Assembly: GCA_964412555.1 (NCBI GenBank)
Contig: CAYPPG010000003.1
Span: 62,001-126,000 of the forward strand
DNA from: CAYPPG01 sp964412555
Lineage (GTDB): Bacteria; Hinthialibacterota; Hinthialibacteria; Hinthialibacterales; Hinthialibacteraceae
Length of the DNA stretch: 64,000 bases
Reading direction: 5' to 3'
Part shown: positions 18,223 to 27,900 of the stretch, piece by piece
Layout: the number at the start of each line of letters is the position of its first letter
Numbering within the stretch: the first letter of the stretch is position 1
Made by a program: the position numbers and the translations under genes
Notes under the pieces: model-generated
Database searches by the model: none
Seen by the model: the letters and a program-made list of their open reading frames with translations, nothing else
Told to the model about the DNA's origin: nothing

Positions 18223-19326
18223 GTGGACTTATTTGCTTGTCTCCGTCAGTGCGAACTCTTTTCCGATTTGGATACAGCTATGATCCAGCTCGTTGCGGAT
18301 CGTTTTCGCCCGATCCATTTCCAACAAGAAGAAATAATCTTTCACGAAGGAGATCCGGATTCTTCCTTATACATCATTGCCGAAGGAACCTTAACCGTTT
18401 TGAAAAAAACCGGTCGGGGAATGCGGGAATTGAAAACGATGGAACCGTACGAAGCATTCGGAGAATTGGCTTTGATCACCGATGAAAAACGCACGGCGAC
18501 TGTCAAAGCGGTCACCGATGCGGTTTGCCTTCAATTGTCCAAAGGAGACTTCGAGGATTTAATCGAAAAAAAAGGAACTTTCACCAAAAAAATCATGAAC
18601 ATCCTCGTGCAACGCTTGAAGCATTCGGAAGAAAAAGCCACACAAGATATTCTGAACTCGCATCAAGCTTTGATTTTTTCCCTGGCGAATTTGACCGAGT
18701 CACGAGACGCTTCCACTGGTTATCATCTTTATCGAGTTCGGGAATATTGCGTCCTGCTTTCCCAATATCTTTCAGCACTCCCACAATTCAAAGACATCAT
18801 CACAAGAGAATTCATAGCAAATATCTACATCGTATCCCCCCTGCACGATATTGGAAAAGTCGCGATCCCGGATTCGATTTTATTGAAACCGGGTCCGTTA
18901 ACACCAGAAGAAGAAAAAATCATGAGAACTCATCCGATAATCGGTGCAAAATCCCTTTCTCAGATTCTAGAATATTGCAATAGCGATACCTTTCGGATGG
19001 CCTACAACATTGTGCGCCACCACCACGAACGATACGATGGCAATGGATATCCTGACGGACTTGCCGGTGATGCTATCCCACTCGAAGCACGAATCACCAT
19101 GATCGCCGATGTCTACGATGCCCTTCTCTCTTGCCGAACCTACAAACCATCTTTCACCTATGAACATGCTGCGGAGGAAATACGGGCAGGTCTAGGAACG
19201 ATGTTCGATCCCCAATTGGGTGAAAAAATGCTGCTTCATATCGAAGAATTCGAATCGATTAATCGAAAATACCAAGTGGAAAAGAAGGAAGAAAGCAACC
19301 TCTTTACCCATCCAGTAAAAATATAG
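18223..19326 (+). CDS. Cyclic-nucleotide-binding domain fused to HD-GYP phosphodiesterase
   Basis: 367 residues from a GTG at 18223. Residues 1-125 form a cNMP-binding (CRP-like) domain with EGDPDSSLYIIAEG and AFGELALITDEKRTATV. Residues about 145-350 are HD-GYP, with catalytic HDIGK, the HHERYDGNGYP motif and GL, all key residues present. It should hydrolyse cyclic-di-GMP, possibly gated by binding of a nucleotide at the N-terminus. There is no DNA-binding or membrane segment. Its last 23 bp overlap convergently with the 3' end of the TRAP permease gene on the other strand. Confidence 0.9.
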   Translation: MDLFACLRQCELFSDLDTAMIQLVADRFRPIHFQQEEIIFHEGDPDSSLYIIAEGTLTVLKKTGRGMRELKTMEPYEAFGELALITDEKRTATVKAVTDAVCLQLSKGDFEDLIEKKGTFTKKIMNILVQRLKHSEEKATQDILNSHQALIFSLANLTESRDASTGYHLYRVREYCVLLSQYLSALPQFKDIITREFIANIYIVSPLHDIGKVAIPDSILLKPGPLTPEEEKIMRTHPIIGAKSLSQILEYCNSDTFRMAYNIVRHHHERYDGNGYPDGLAGDAIPLEARITMIADVYDALLSCRTYKPSFTYEHAAEEIRAGLGTMFDPQLGEKMLLHIEEFESINRKYQVEKKEESNLFTHPVKI

Positions 19327-20587
19327 GAAACCAGAGTGACAATTGCGGAATAAAAGTGATCAATATCAAAGCCAAGATTTCCGCCAACACAAATGGCAGA
19401 ACCGCCCGGCTGATCTTTGCGATATCGATTTTCGAAAAAGCGGAAGCCACAAATAAATTGACGCCCACCGGCGGTGTAATTTGACCGATAGCAAGATTCA
19501 CCGTCAAAATGACTCCAAAATGAACCATATCCACCCCGATTTCCTGTAGCACCGGCATGAAGATAGGAACAAAGATATACATAATCGAAATGGCATCGAT
19601 AAAACATCCGGCAAGGAGCACAAAACCATTGATCATGAGAAGCAGAAGAATCCAATTGTCTGTCATGGCCAAGATCATTCGCCCCAACTCCTCCGTCAAT
19701 CCTGTTTGATGCAACACCCAGGAAAAAAGCGAAGCGGAAGCAATGATGAAAAGAATCTGCGCCGAACTTCGAGCCGCCCGAATTAGTAATTCCACCAAAA
19801 CTCCCTTTTTTAACAATGAACGATAAAAACAAAAATCTACAAGAACAATATAAATCACCGCCGCTCCGGCCGATTCCGTCGGGGTGAAAATGCCCCGGTA
19901 AATCCCTCCCAAAATGATCAACGGAGCGAACGAGGCCAAAATAGTTCCGCCCACTGCGTTCCAAGTCAGTTTCGGCAGCTCTCGCGGTAAGCGGATATTC
20001 CGTGAAAGGAAAAGGACAGCTACAATCAACGACAGACATACGAGAATTCCAGGAATGACACCGGCAAGAAATAAACGGCGAATCGGGGTTTCTGAAACAA
20101 CCCCATAAATAATGAGTGCAATGCTGGGAGGAACAATAATCCCAATCCCGCCCCCCGCTGCCAAAAGCGCAGCCGAACGGTTCGCGGGGAATCCCGACTC
20201 TACCAGCAAAGGATACAAGAGCACTCCCAAGGCGGCGACATCTGCCGGACCGGAACCGGATATACCGGCAAACAACAAAGAGACAATGATCGTCACAACG
20301 GCTACCCCTCCCCGCAATGTACCGACAGTGAGCAACACAAAATCCAGCAGTTTCGGCGCCAGGCCACTGGCTCCCAGCAAATGACCGGCCACAAGAAACA
20401 ATGGAATCGCCAAGAGAATGTACGAATCGAAGGCAGAAAACATCTGTTGGGCAATGATGATCGGATCTTCGAGTTGAAAGGCAAAAATGGTGGTTATCGC
20501 GGACAAGCCAAGAGAAACAGCAACCGGGACCTCCAAAAACAAGAGCAGAAAAAATAAACCGAACAGTAAGAAAGAAACTTCGACCAA
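19304..20587 (-). CDS. dctM: TRAP transporter large permease (DctM-type)
   Basis: 427 residues with about 12 membrane helices. Family signatures are LFAGISGSGPADVAALG, GGGIGIIVPPSIALIIYG and the C-terminal LAIGQITPPVGVNLFVAS. It would carry out sodium-coupled uptake of organic acids together with a DctQ small subunit and a DctP binding protein. Neither of these is in the window. It starts from TTG, 7 nt after the response regulator stop, so it is the third gene of the histidine kinase operon. No convincing ribosome binding site is seen, so translational coupling is likely. Confidence 0.9.
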   Translation of the reverse strand: MVEVSFLLFGLFFLLLFLEVPVAVSLGLSAITTIFAFQLEDPIIIAQQMFSAFDSYILLAIPLFLVAGHLLGASGLAPKLLDFVLLTVGTLRGGVAVVTIIVSLLFAGISGSGPADVAALGVLLYPLLVESGFPANRSAALLAAGGGIGIIVPPSIALIIYGVVSETPIRRLFLAGVIPGILVCLSLIVAVLFLSRNIRLPRELPKLTWNAVGGTILASFAPLIILGGIYRGIFTPTESAGAAVIYIVLVDFCFYRSLLKKGVLVELLIRAARSSAQILFIIASASLFSWVLHQTGLTEELGRMILAMTDNWILLLLMINGFVLLAGCFIDAISIMYIFVPIFMPVLQEIGVDMVHFGVILTVNLAIGQITPPVGVNLFVASAFSKIDIAKISRAVLPFVLAEILALILITFIPQLSLWFPIFLLDG

Positions 20588-20594
20588 GATTCTG

Positions 20595-22013
20595 TTAAAA
20601 CTCGCTTTCTCCCCCGTGTGTTAGAGAAATATTATGTTCGCTCATTTTGCGATATAGCGTCCGTGAACTGAATCCCAAGATTTTGGAAGCCGCTTCCTTA
20701 TCCCCTTTTGTCATTTCCAAGGTTCGGCGAATCACGATCGCCTCGGACTGATCGGCGGAAAAACCGAGAGGGATGACAATTTTATTCGTCTGTTTGCTTT
20801 CGGATTTTTGGAATAGGTCAGGCAAATCATCCAGCGTAATACGATCACCTCTCGCCAATATGACAGCATGTTCGATTACATTTTCCAACTCGCGGACATT
20901 GCCCGGCCAGTGATACTGAACCAATTTTTCATAAGCGTTTTTCCCCATCCCCCGAACACTTTTGCCGTTTTTCTCGGCATATTTTTTAATGAAGTGTTGC
21001 GCCAGCAACGGGATATCACTTAAGCGTTCGCGCAGAGGCGGCAACTCCAAATGAAACACATTGATACGATAAAAAAGATCTTCACGGAATTTCTCCTGCT
21101 TGACCAATTCTTTCAAATTCCGATTGGTTGCCGCAATCACCCGCACATCCACATGCACCGGCTCACTACTACCAACCCGCTCGAATTCTCCCTCCTGTAA
21201 GACACGCAACAAACGAATCTGAGCGGCGGGACTCATCTCCCCGATTTCATCGAGAAAAATCGTTCCACCATCCGCTGTTTCGAAACGCCCTTTGTGGTCC
21301 CGGTAGGCACTGGTAAACGACCCTTTCACATGCCCAAACAGTTCGGATTCAAGCAGAGATTCCGGTAAGGCGCCGCAATTCACTTTGATCATCTTTTTGC
21401 CGGATCGAGGACTCAAGGTATGGATCACTTCGGCGATTAATTCTTTACCGGTCCCTGTCTCGCCTGTGATAAGAGCTGTGGCTGTACTGGGAGCAATTTG
21501 TTCAACTTGAGTGATAATCTCACGCATCGCTCGGCTTTTCCCAATAAGAATCCCTTTTTTATGGTCTTTCAGCCGATCTTTTAGTTCCTGCACTTCCATG
21601 AAGATTTCGTGCGACGCCAAAGCATTATCTACATAGACTTGCAATTCCTCCAGGCGGATCGGTTTGCTCAGAAAATGATATGCCCCCGCTTTCATCGCAT
21701 CCACAGCGACATTGATCGATCCATGGCCGGTCATCATAATGATCGGGATTGTCGGATCGATCGACTTGACGCTGTGTACAAAAGTCACCCCGTCGAAACC
21801 CGGCATAACCAAATCCGTTATGATTAGATCGAACCGCTTTTCATGTACCAAACCCAATCCCTGATCCCCGCTATAAGCAATAGAACATTCATGCCCCCAC
21901 TGTTTCACGGCGCGAGCCAGTGTTTTGGCCATGCGTTCGTCATCATCCACGATTAGGATGTGTGATCCGGCATGGATATGATGTTCTTCAGGAATTGTGT
22001 TTCCTTTATTCAT
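20595..22013 (-). CDS. NtrC-family sigma-54-dependent response regulator (DctD-like)
   Basis: 472 residues in three parts. The receiver domain has phospho-acceptor Asp67 in LIITDLVMPG. The AAA+ domain has Walker A GETGTGK (184-190), Walker B FLDE (253-256) and the sigma-54 contact loop GSFTSA (231-236) in place of the usual GAFTGA. The C-terminal Fis-type helix-turn-helix ends KILGFSSRTLYRKMSEH. It overlaps the kinase gene by 8 nt. Variants of the contact loop exist in natural activators, but changing both the Ala and the second Gly is uncommon. It is a natural candidate to activate the sigma-54-type promoter at 3389; that link is unproven. Confidence 0.93.
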   Translation of the reverse strand: MNKGNTIPEEHHIHAGSHILIVDDDERMAKTLARAVKQWGHECSIAYSGDQGLGLVHEKRFDLIITDLVMPGFDGVTFVHSVKSIDPTIPIIMMTGHGSINVAVDAMKAGAYHFLSKPIRLEELQVYVDNALASHEIFMEVQELKDRLKDHKKGILIGKSRAMREIITQVEQIAPSTATALITGETGTGKELIAEVIHTLSPRSGKKMIKVNCGALPESLLESELFGHVKGSFTSAYRDHKGRFETADGGTIFLDEIGEMSPAAQIRLLRVLQEGEFERVGSSEPVHVDVRVIAATNRNLKELVKQEKFREDLFYRINVFHLELPPLRERLSDIPLLAQHFIKKYAEKNGKSVRGMGKNAYEKLVQYHWPGNVRELENVIEHAVILARGDRITLDDLPDLFQKSESKQTNKIVIPLGFSADQSEAIVIRRTLEMTKGDKEAASKILGFSSRTLYRKMSEHNISLTHGGESEF

Positions 22014-23640
22014 CGTCTTCTTTCGCTAAAGGCAAGTGAATAATCACATTGGTTCCACTCTTATTTCTGTTTTCGATGGAAACCATCCCTTGATGAGCCT
22101 CGATGATTTCCCGGACCAAATAAAGTCCCAAACCGGTTCCACCAGGTTTTGTCGTGACAAAAGCGGAAAAAAGATTTTGTTGGATATTATCAGAAATCCC
22201 CACTCCAGTATCACTAACCTCGATTTTGGCGAACTCATCTTCCGAATCGACATAAACGTTGATTTCCCCTTCCGACTGAATGGCATATTGGGAATTTTCA
22301 AATAAATTGACCAAGACTCGCCGAAAGTGATCCGGATCCACATCGAGATACAACGAATCATCATGGATATTCAAGGAATATTGAATGGTTTTACTGTTCT
22401 TCGTGACTGAGATTTCTTCCATCAATTCTTCGAGATAGGATTTCAGATGAGTTCGTACTTTGGTTGGCTTTTGTATTTTTGACAAAACGAGATAATGATT
22501 CACAATCTCATTCAACCGATCCACTTCTGTCTGCATATCGGAAATCATATCTTGAATATCTTGTTTTGCAGATTGCCGAAGATATTTCTGTTCATAATCC
22601 AGCGCTTCAAAAACTCGTTCTCCCATCAAATCGGCGGTCAAAGCCAAAATACTCAGTGGTGTGCGAATTTCATGAGCCACACCGGCGGTGATTTTCGTCA
22701 TCGCATACAGTTGCTCCATATTTTTGACTTTGGATGCCAGTTCCCGAATCTCCGTAATATCACGCAACAATAAAGTCGAACCGACATGAATCCCATTCCG
22801 GTCCCACAGACAAGTCAAAGTCGCATCGGCAGTGAGATTTTCATCATTTTTGTTTTTCCATTCCGAAGCGTAAAGAATAGCGGATCCTTTTCCTGCAGCC
22901 TCTTCTTTTAAAGTTTCGAATTTCTGGGGATCACAAATTAAATCAGAAGGGGTTTTATCGAGTATTTCCGATATCTTATAGCCAAAAATCCGTTGCGCGC
23001 CTTGATTCCAGGTCACAATCCGATTTTGCTCGTCCAATCCGACAATCGCGTCCGTTGCCTCCGTCAAGACAAAAGATAACAAACGATCTTCCATCCACAG
23101 TTTCTGCTCCAATGCCCGGCGAGCGTCGATCAATTGATTGACAAATCGCTCAATATACGTTTCCATCGCGATCTGCATATCAAGAATGAACGCCTTCAAG
23201 AGCGCCAATTGTGTCCGTTCCAATTGAACAGTATTTTCACCGAAATATTCCCGTAAAAGCGGAAAGATAATTTGAGAAAATATAGCATATCCCCCGATAT
23301 ACCAACGAGGTTCCAGTCCGATCCGCTCATGCGCTTTACCGATCAATCGTCTCTTTGAAATATATTTTTCATCGAAAACAGCTTCCAATAGATTGTGAAA
23401 ATACTCCAACTGAGCTTTTTTCAATCGCTCCATCATGGACTCATCGGTAAGAAAAGTCTGTGTGATTCCAAATTTTCCAAGGATCGTATAAAATTCTTCT
23501 ATAATATCGGGAAGTTTCGGCAACAGAAATGGTGCAATATCCCGCAAAGCCTGTTTTTCCTCTTCAGTCACATGAAGAAAACGCAACTGTTCACTGTAAT
23601 TGGACGGAGAGGGAAATTTCTTTTCTATAGTAGAATCCAT
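22006..23640 (-). CDS. Globin-coupled sensor histidine kinase
   Basis: 544 residues without membrane helices. Residues about 15-170 are a protoglobin/globin-coupled sensor domain with the hallmark IGKAHERIGLEPRWYIGGY, in which His104 is the likely haem ligand. A PAS domain follows (about 185-300). The HisKA dimerisation domain has phospho-acceptor His323 in AGVAHEIRTPLS. The ATPase domain has NLFENSQYA (N box), DTGVGI and GGTGLGL. It probably senses oxygen or another haem ligand and phosphorylates the NtrC-type partner encoded directly downstream. The operon then ends in a TRAP permease, so organic-acid uptake appears to be coupled to oxygen. Confidence 0.92.
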   Translation of the reverse strand: MDSTIEKKFPSPSNYSEQLRFLHVTEEEKQALRDIAPFLLPKLPDIIEEFYTILGKFGITQTFLTDESMMERLKKAQLEYFHNLLEAVFDEKYISKRRLIGKAHERIGLEPRWYIGGYAIFSQIIFPLLREYFGENTVQLERTQLALLKAFILDMQIAMETYIERFVNQLIDARRALEQKLWMEDRLLSFVLTEATDAIVGLDEQNRIVTWNQGAQRIFGYKISEILDKTPSDLICDPQKFETLKEEAAGKGSAILYASEWKNKNDENLTADATLTCLWDRNGIHVGSTLLLRDITEIRELASKVKNMEQLYAMTKITAGVAHEIRTPLSILALTADLMGERVFEALDYEQKYLRQSAKQDIQDMISDMQTEVDRLNEIVNHYLVLSKIQKPTKVRTHLKSYLEELMEEISVTKNSKTIQYSLNIHDDSLYLDVDPDHFRRVLVNLFENSQYAIQSEGEINVYVDSEDEFAKIEVSDTGVGISDNIQQNLFSAFVTTKPGGTGLGLYLVREIIEAHQGMVSIENRNKSGTNVIIHLPLAKEDDE

Positions 23641-23789
23641 GATTCAAAAACAACAAAACAATGGCACTCGCTAAGATAAATACAAAGCAATCCAAAAATT
23701 GCTTGCAAAAGAATCAACGATTTGCCGGAGTAGAAGATAATACAATGAAGTACATTCGCGAATGATTCTATCTTATAGTGTTATGCATG

Positions 23790-23805
23790 TTGACAATTTT
23801 GTCAA
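23790..23805. promoter_or_regulatory. Palindrome TTGACAA-TT-TTGTCAA (operator candidate)
   Basis: A perfect 7-2-7 dyad about 150 bp upstream of the globin kinase operon. The same palindrome occurs at 24506-24521, at the far end of the same non-coding region. Each half also resembles a -35 box (TTGACA). A second dyad, CATTCGCGAATG, lies at 23753-23764. Confidence 0.5.
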
Positions 23806-23828
23806 ATGGTAGGAAGGGTAAAAATGAA

Positions 23829-23850
23829 AAGGCCCTCATTTGAGGGCCTT
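23829..23850 (-). terminator. Intrinsic terminator for a leftward transcript
   Basis: AAGGCCCTCA pairs perfectly with TGAGGGCCTT. Read on the reverse strand the stem is followed by TTTCATTTTT. There is no T-run on the forward strand. It would end a transcript arriving from 24500 or so, where no protein gene was recognised. Confidence 0.65.
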
Positions 23851-24127
23851 GTTGAAAACAGTGGCAGGATGGAGGGAGGTATCATGCGAAATGCTGATGG
23901 TACACGGTGTTGAAACGATTCGCGGAGGTGTGGGTGTTGCGGGTTTTGATCATGATGCCGTACATGCTCACCGGGCTGCACTGGATCCGGTGAAACCGAT
24001 GTTTCCCCACAACAAGATCGGAAACGCTGCGATGAGGTTGAGGCCAAATATTGGCTTAGCCGAAACACTCGGCTTTCCTCACACCATCCTGCCGTCTAAA
24101 CGCTCGATTTCATTCACATAGTTTCTG

Positions 24128-24310
24128 ATGCCGTACATAGTTGCTGCGCTCCTGTTGCCGTACAATGTTGCAACGTCATTTCTTCGGTGCCGTGACAAAG
24201 TTGTATATTCAAATGCCGTACAAAGATGAGACGCTCACCTGATGCAATGTCAAAGAAGCTGCGCTACTGCTGCAAAATCAAAGATGTTGTGTATATCACT
24301 GATGCTTTTT
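24128..24310. repeat. Degenerate ~29-bp repeats around ATGCCGTACAAAG
   Basis: Variants of ATGCCGTACAAAG start at 24128, 24155, 24187, 24213, 24242, 24270 and 24302, with spacings of 26-32 bp. An isolated copy lies at 23955, six periods upstream. Between them, pieces such as CTGCGCTC recur. No open frame uses the period. The copies are too divergent for an active CRISPR array. The rest of 23641-24557 holds the two palindromes, the terminator and no recognisable gene. Confidence 0.5.
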
Positions 24311-24505
24311 TATTCGAACGTTTCACTCTTACTTAATTGCACGATCTGTGCCAAACATATCACTAATGTATACTATGTAGATAAACTATTCCAATTATCA
24401 ACATAACTAACTCATAAATAAAGACTTACAATTTAACAATCATCAAACAAAGGGAAACAAATAAGATTCTAACTTAGAATAAACAAGAAAAATTTCCTGT
24501 CTATT

Positions 24506-24521
24506 TTGACAAAATTGTCAA
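24506..24521. promoter_or_regulatory. Palindrome TTGACAA-AA-TTGTCAA (second operator candidate)
   Basis: This is the exact reverse complement of the 16-mer at 23790-23805. It lies 37 bp downstream of the stop side of the large secreted protein gene. A related half-site pair, GTTGACAG and GTTGTCAT, follows at 24536-24561. Confidence 0.5.
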
Positions 24522-24557
24522 CTAGAAAAAACTTGGTTGACAGAGACGACATCGTTG

Positions 24558-27500
24558 TCATGGACTTGTCTCTTTTTCATACCGAATGAGATAGATATCG
24601 TTGTTTTCTAAATCAGAAATCCGAATTCCGGAACGGCCGGTTGCGGGAATTATAGACCAATATTTCAGTTCCCGGAATTCATCACCTCCCACCTTCTTTC
24701 TCCAGACGGACAACGTTCCATTTTCATCATCAAACCATTCGGTAGGAAGTTCAAAAAATTCAAGCATAGGGTGGTTGTTTCCGGCTTCAAAAATACGAAT
24801 CTCTACACGATTTGCATCTCTCCACTGAATCGTACAATCAATGTGCTCGTTGGTCCGCAAGATTGGTAAAAAGTTTTCTGACCATAACGCTTCGGTTGCT
24901 TTCAAATAAGTAAAATTATGCCGCTTTTCAACTGTACTTTCCCATGTTTTGATCATTCCATTGGTAGTGATGGGTGGAATGGATAAGAGTTTCCCATCAC
25001 GGCTGTGAAGAAAAATGGAATTCCCTGCTGAGGCAACGCTAAACCGTCGGGAGGAAAGCTGGCCAATCATCGACGCGAGACCTGTTTGATTGTTGATCGC
25101 TAAAAATCCGTCTTGATCGACCTCGACATTCTCCACGATCTTTTCCTTCACACGCCATGGTGAAGAATCTCGGTTTGCATAAATACGAAGACCATTTGAA
25201 TACTTGATCAAAGTGCGGGTAATTTTCTCAGGATCACTTTCAAATAAAAGTTCTTCCACATCATATTCTGTTGAATCACTGTCGAAATAGACAATTTTGT
25301 CAATGGAGTTCCGGGCTTGAAGATATTCTTCAGCAACGGGCTGTAAAAGAGAAAGCGTTTCCAATAAATAACAACGGATATCGCGTGCCGTGATTCCGGG
25401 ATACCATATTGCGTCGGATAAATAAGGGATTCTTCCAAATACAATGATGGAAGTGAGATAATAATCAAAAGGCATCAATCGGAGATCGATATGTTCGAAA
25501 CGGTTTGGCCGCTGAAAAAACTGGCCATACGTCCCAAATCCGATCTTGGAAATATCTTTACGTTCTGAAAATGAATCGACATCGATTATTGTTCGAATAT
25601 CACTTTCAGGATTTGTAGGAGCAATCAAACCCGCTGACTGAGAATATACGGACAGGTCTGCCAACCCAATTGGATCATCCCGCCATTGCACCAAATCCTT
25701 TTTATGCATGTTTTGAATGGCATTGACAATCTCCTTTAATCTACGCACCGCAACACGAGAACTCCGTTCATAGTGATTCCCGACTTTTCCAGGTATCAAA
25801 AATTTTTCAGTATTATCCAACGAGGGCAAATCTTGGACAACCAATCCCTCAAAATTCATTTTATTCCAGTGAGAAGATAAATTTTCCCGAGCATATAAAA
25901 TATAATCATCTTCCATCACCAATTTTTTCGCTGTCGTGCTTTCCGACAAGGCCGCAATCGCTTTTTGCCGCTCGGGATGATAAGAAATCACATCCGAAAT
26001 AGTATTTCCGCGATTAATTTCCATCTCGGATACCCGTTTGAGAGTTGTTGCCGAACCCCAGATTAATTCGGAACGATCCATATCCGGTGGTGGAGAGATG
26101 CGCGCAAAATCACTCCACCCACTCAAGATGTAATGAATATTCTCCAATCCCATCGAATGAATTTCATCCAAAAACTTCTCGGCGGCCTCGAAAGCATCCC
26201 CCGTTTTTCCTCTTCGGCAAACCATTCTATCCGCGAGTTGGAACGATCGAGTTTGTTGGCTTTCCCAACGTTCATTTGCCGGATTCCACAAGAGTAAAGT
26301 TGTTTCTTGACCGATTTTTTGCTCATAGTACCAACCATTCCCCCCCTGATAACGCGAAAAATCATAGAAAGAATCATGCCATTCATCTTCTTGGTACAAC
26401 TGTACTCGGAAAATCACCTCACCCCCTGTCATCACCGCCGGCCCGGAACATGCAAACATCAGTTGATCGCCTTTTGCCAAAGGAAATTCACCTTTGATTC
26501 CGGTTGACGGTTTCGTGGTCGAATCAAGTTGTTGATTGAACAGAGAATGAATTTTTTGTTCCGATTGATCGAGGAAACGCACTTCACAATTGACTTTTCC
26601 ACGACCTTCAAGCGTAAATGTCCCTTTTAGATGCACGACTCCCGAGGTGGGGGATTCCCATCTTCGAATAATTTCGACCGGTTGAATCGGCCGGTAAGAG
26701 AAAGGGAGTTCATTCAAGGCCAAAACAACCTTCTTATTCGTATCGGCTTCGGAAGAAGTATTTGCTGGCGGCATGGGAGCGACATCTTCCAACAACTTGC
26801 TGACTGTCACATATGCCGTCATATCCAAAGAAGGAATGATTCCGCCTCGCAATTGCAGCAACCACGCGGGTGTATTCGAAGCCTGAACAGTACGGCTATT
26901 GAGAATTTGAATCGTTTCGGCATAGCGGCCAGCATTACTCAAAACCGGATCCACATATGTCGTCATAAAAAATTCTTTTCCTGTTCGGATAACCGGAACC
27001 GGACAAGTAGGCAAGGTATATACTTTTGGAGCCAGAGTAAATCGTGAGCGTCCAAAGTCGAATCCGACATAACCACTGGTTGCATTGGGCACCGCTGACG
27101 CAGAAACGCGCATGATCAATGTTTTTCCGCTCATCCTATAGGAAAATTGTTTTTGAAGTGTGGCGCTGCCAATATTTTCACTAAAGAGAAAATGAACCGT
27201 ATCTCCTTCCAATGTGTGGGAAATTAGTTTGCATTGATCTTTTTCTGCCATTTGAACCGGTGAACTTGTCACACCGGTCGCGTCTCGCACGAACAATCCT
27301 CCTTGATGGATTGGCAATATGCGACTCCGTTGATCCACTGTAACTCGTAAATGAATCAGACCTCTTCCAATCAGAGGATCACTCGCGCGAATGGTATACT
27401 GAAGGTGATCATTTTCATCCTGATAGGTAAAATCATATTCTCTGCGCTGAGAGTCATAAGTAATCGAATTCCGTTCTTTTGGATAAATCAACGCTCCCAC

Positions 27501-27614
27501 CGGCGCCAACGAATCACGCACTTGTGAAAAAACTGCCGTGGACGATAAAGAAAAAAGAATCCCCATCAAGAAAAAAATTATTTTCGGTTGTCGCGTAATC
27601 AATTTTATCTCCAT
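24558..27614 (-). CDS. Large secreted protein, possible glycoside-hydrolase-like barrel
   Basis: 1018 residues from the ATG at 27614, preceded by GAGAG; an in-frame extension to 27800 lacks a signal peptide and was rejected. The signal peptide covers residues 1-31 (LSSTAVFSQ). An N-terminal beta-rich half (VDQRSRILPIHQGGLFVRD) is followed by a central region with barrel-like segments (ILSGWSDFARISPPPD; KLVMEDDYILYAREN) and a C-terminal beta domain ending LENNDIYLIRYE. The order recalls large secreted glycosidases related to DUF5696/GH101, but no catalytic pair could be assigned. It is divergent from truA. Confidence 0.72.
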   Translation of the reverse strand: MEIKLITRQPKIIFFLMGILFSLSSTAVFSQVRDSLAPVGALIYPKERNSITYDSQRREYDFTYQDENDHLQYTIRASDPLIGRGLIHLRVTVDQRSRILPIHQGGLFVRDATGVTSSPVQMAEKDQCKLISHTLEGDTVHFLFSENIGSATLQKQFSYRMSGKTLIMRVSASAVPNATSGYVGFDFGRSRFTLAPKVYTLPTCPVPVIRTGKEFFMTTYVDPVLSNAGRYAETIQILNSRTVQASNTPAWLLQLRGGIIPSLDMTAYVTVSKLLEDVAPMPPANTSSEADTNKKVVLALNELPFSYRPIQPVEIIRRWESPTSGVVHLKGTFTLEGRGKVNCEVRFLDQSEQKIHSLFNQQLDSTTKPSTGIKGEFPLAKGDQLMFACSGPAVMTGGEVIFRVQLYQEDEWHDSFYDFSRYQGGNGWYYEQKIGQETTLLLWNPANERWESQQTRSFQLADRMVCRRGKTGDAFEAAEKFLDEIHSMGLENIHYILSGWSDFARISPPPDMDRSELIWGSATTLKRVSEMEINRGNTISDVISYHPERQKAIAALSESTTAKKLVMEDDYILYARENLSSHWNKMNFEGLVVQDLPSLDNTEKFLIPGKVGNHYERSSRVAVRRLKEIVNAIQNMHKKDLVQWRDDPIGLADLSVYSQSAGLIAPTNPESDIRTIIDVDSFSERKDISKIGFGTYGQFFQRPNRFEHIDLRLMPFDYYLTSIIVFGRIPYLSDAIWYPGITARDIRCYLLETLSLLQPVAEEYLQARNSIDKIVYFDSDSTEYDVEELLFESDPEKITRTLIKYSNGLRIYANRDSSPWRVKEKIVENVEVDQDGFLAINNQTGLASMIGQLSSRRFSVASAGNSIFLHSRDGKLLSIPPITTNGMIKTWESTVEKRHNFTYLKATEALWSENFLPILRTNEHIDCTIQWRDANRVEIRIFEAGNNHPMLEFFELPTEWFDDENGTLSVWRKKVGGDEFRELKYWSIIPATGRSGIRISDLENNDIYLIRYEKETSP

Positions 27615-27900
27615 ATTCTCTCGGTGTTCCTTAATAGGATAGCCATGAACTTTTTTGAATAATACTCCCATAAAATCAACAGAATCCAAGATTTGAATGA
27701 AAGCCGGAAACATGATTTCACAAGGATATACAGGAAGCGGCGTCCGGAAACAAATTCGGCACGCTCTCCTCGTTCGAATATACGGATTCAACACAAGCAA
27801 AGAAACAGATACTAAAACAACATTATTATGTTCTCACATATATATATTCTTTTCATGAATAGCCTTTCATAGGTTAAGAGTGTAAAATAGAGTTCCAATC

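Noticed and set aside
23802..24121. Overlapping small frames on both strands in the non-coding region
   Set aside because: The reverse one crosses the terminator and neither shows a conserved motif or binding site.
24128..24310. Possible CRISPR array
   Set aside because: The repeats are degenerate (26-32 bp spacing), lack constant spacers and no cas genes are near.
25290..25304. Further copies of the TTGACAA palindrome at 25290 and 30648
   Set aside because: Both are imperfect and lie inside coding sequence, where codons for ordinary residues explain them.
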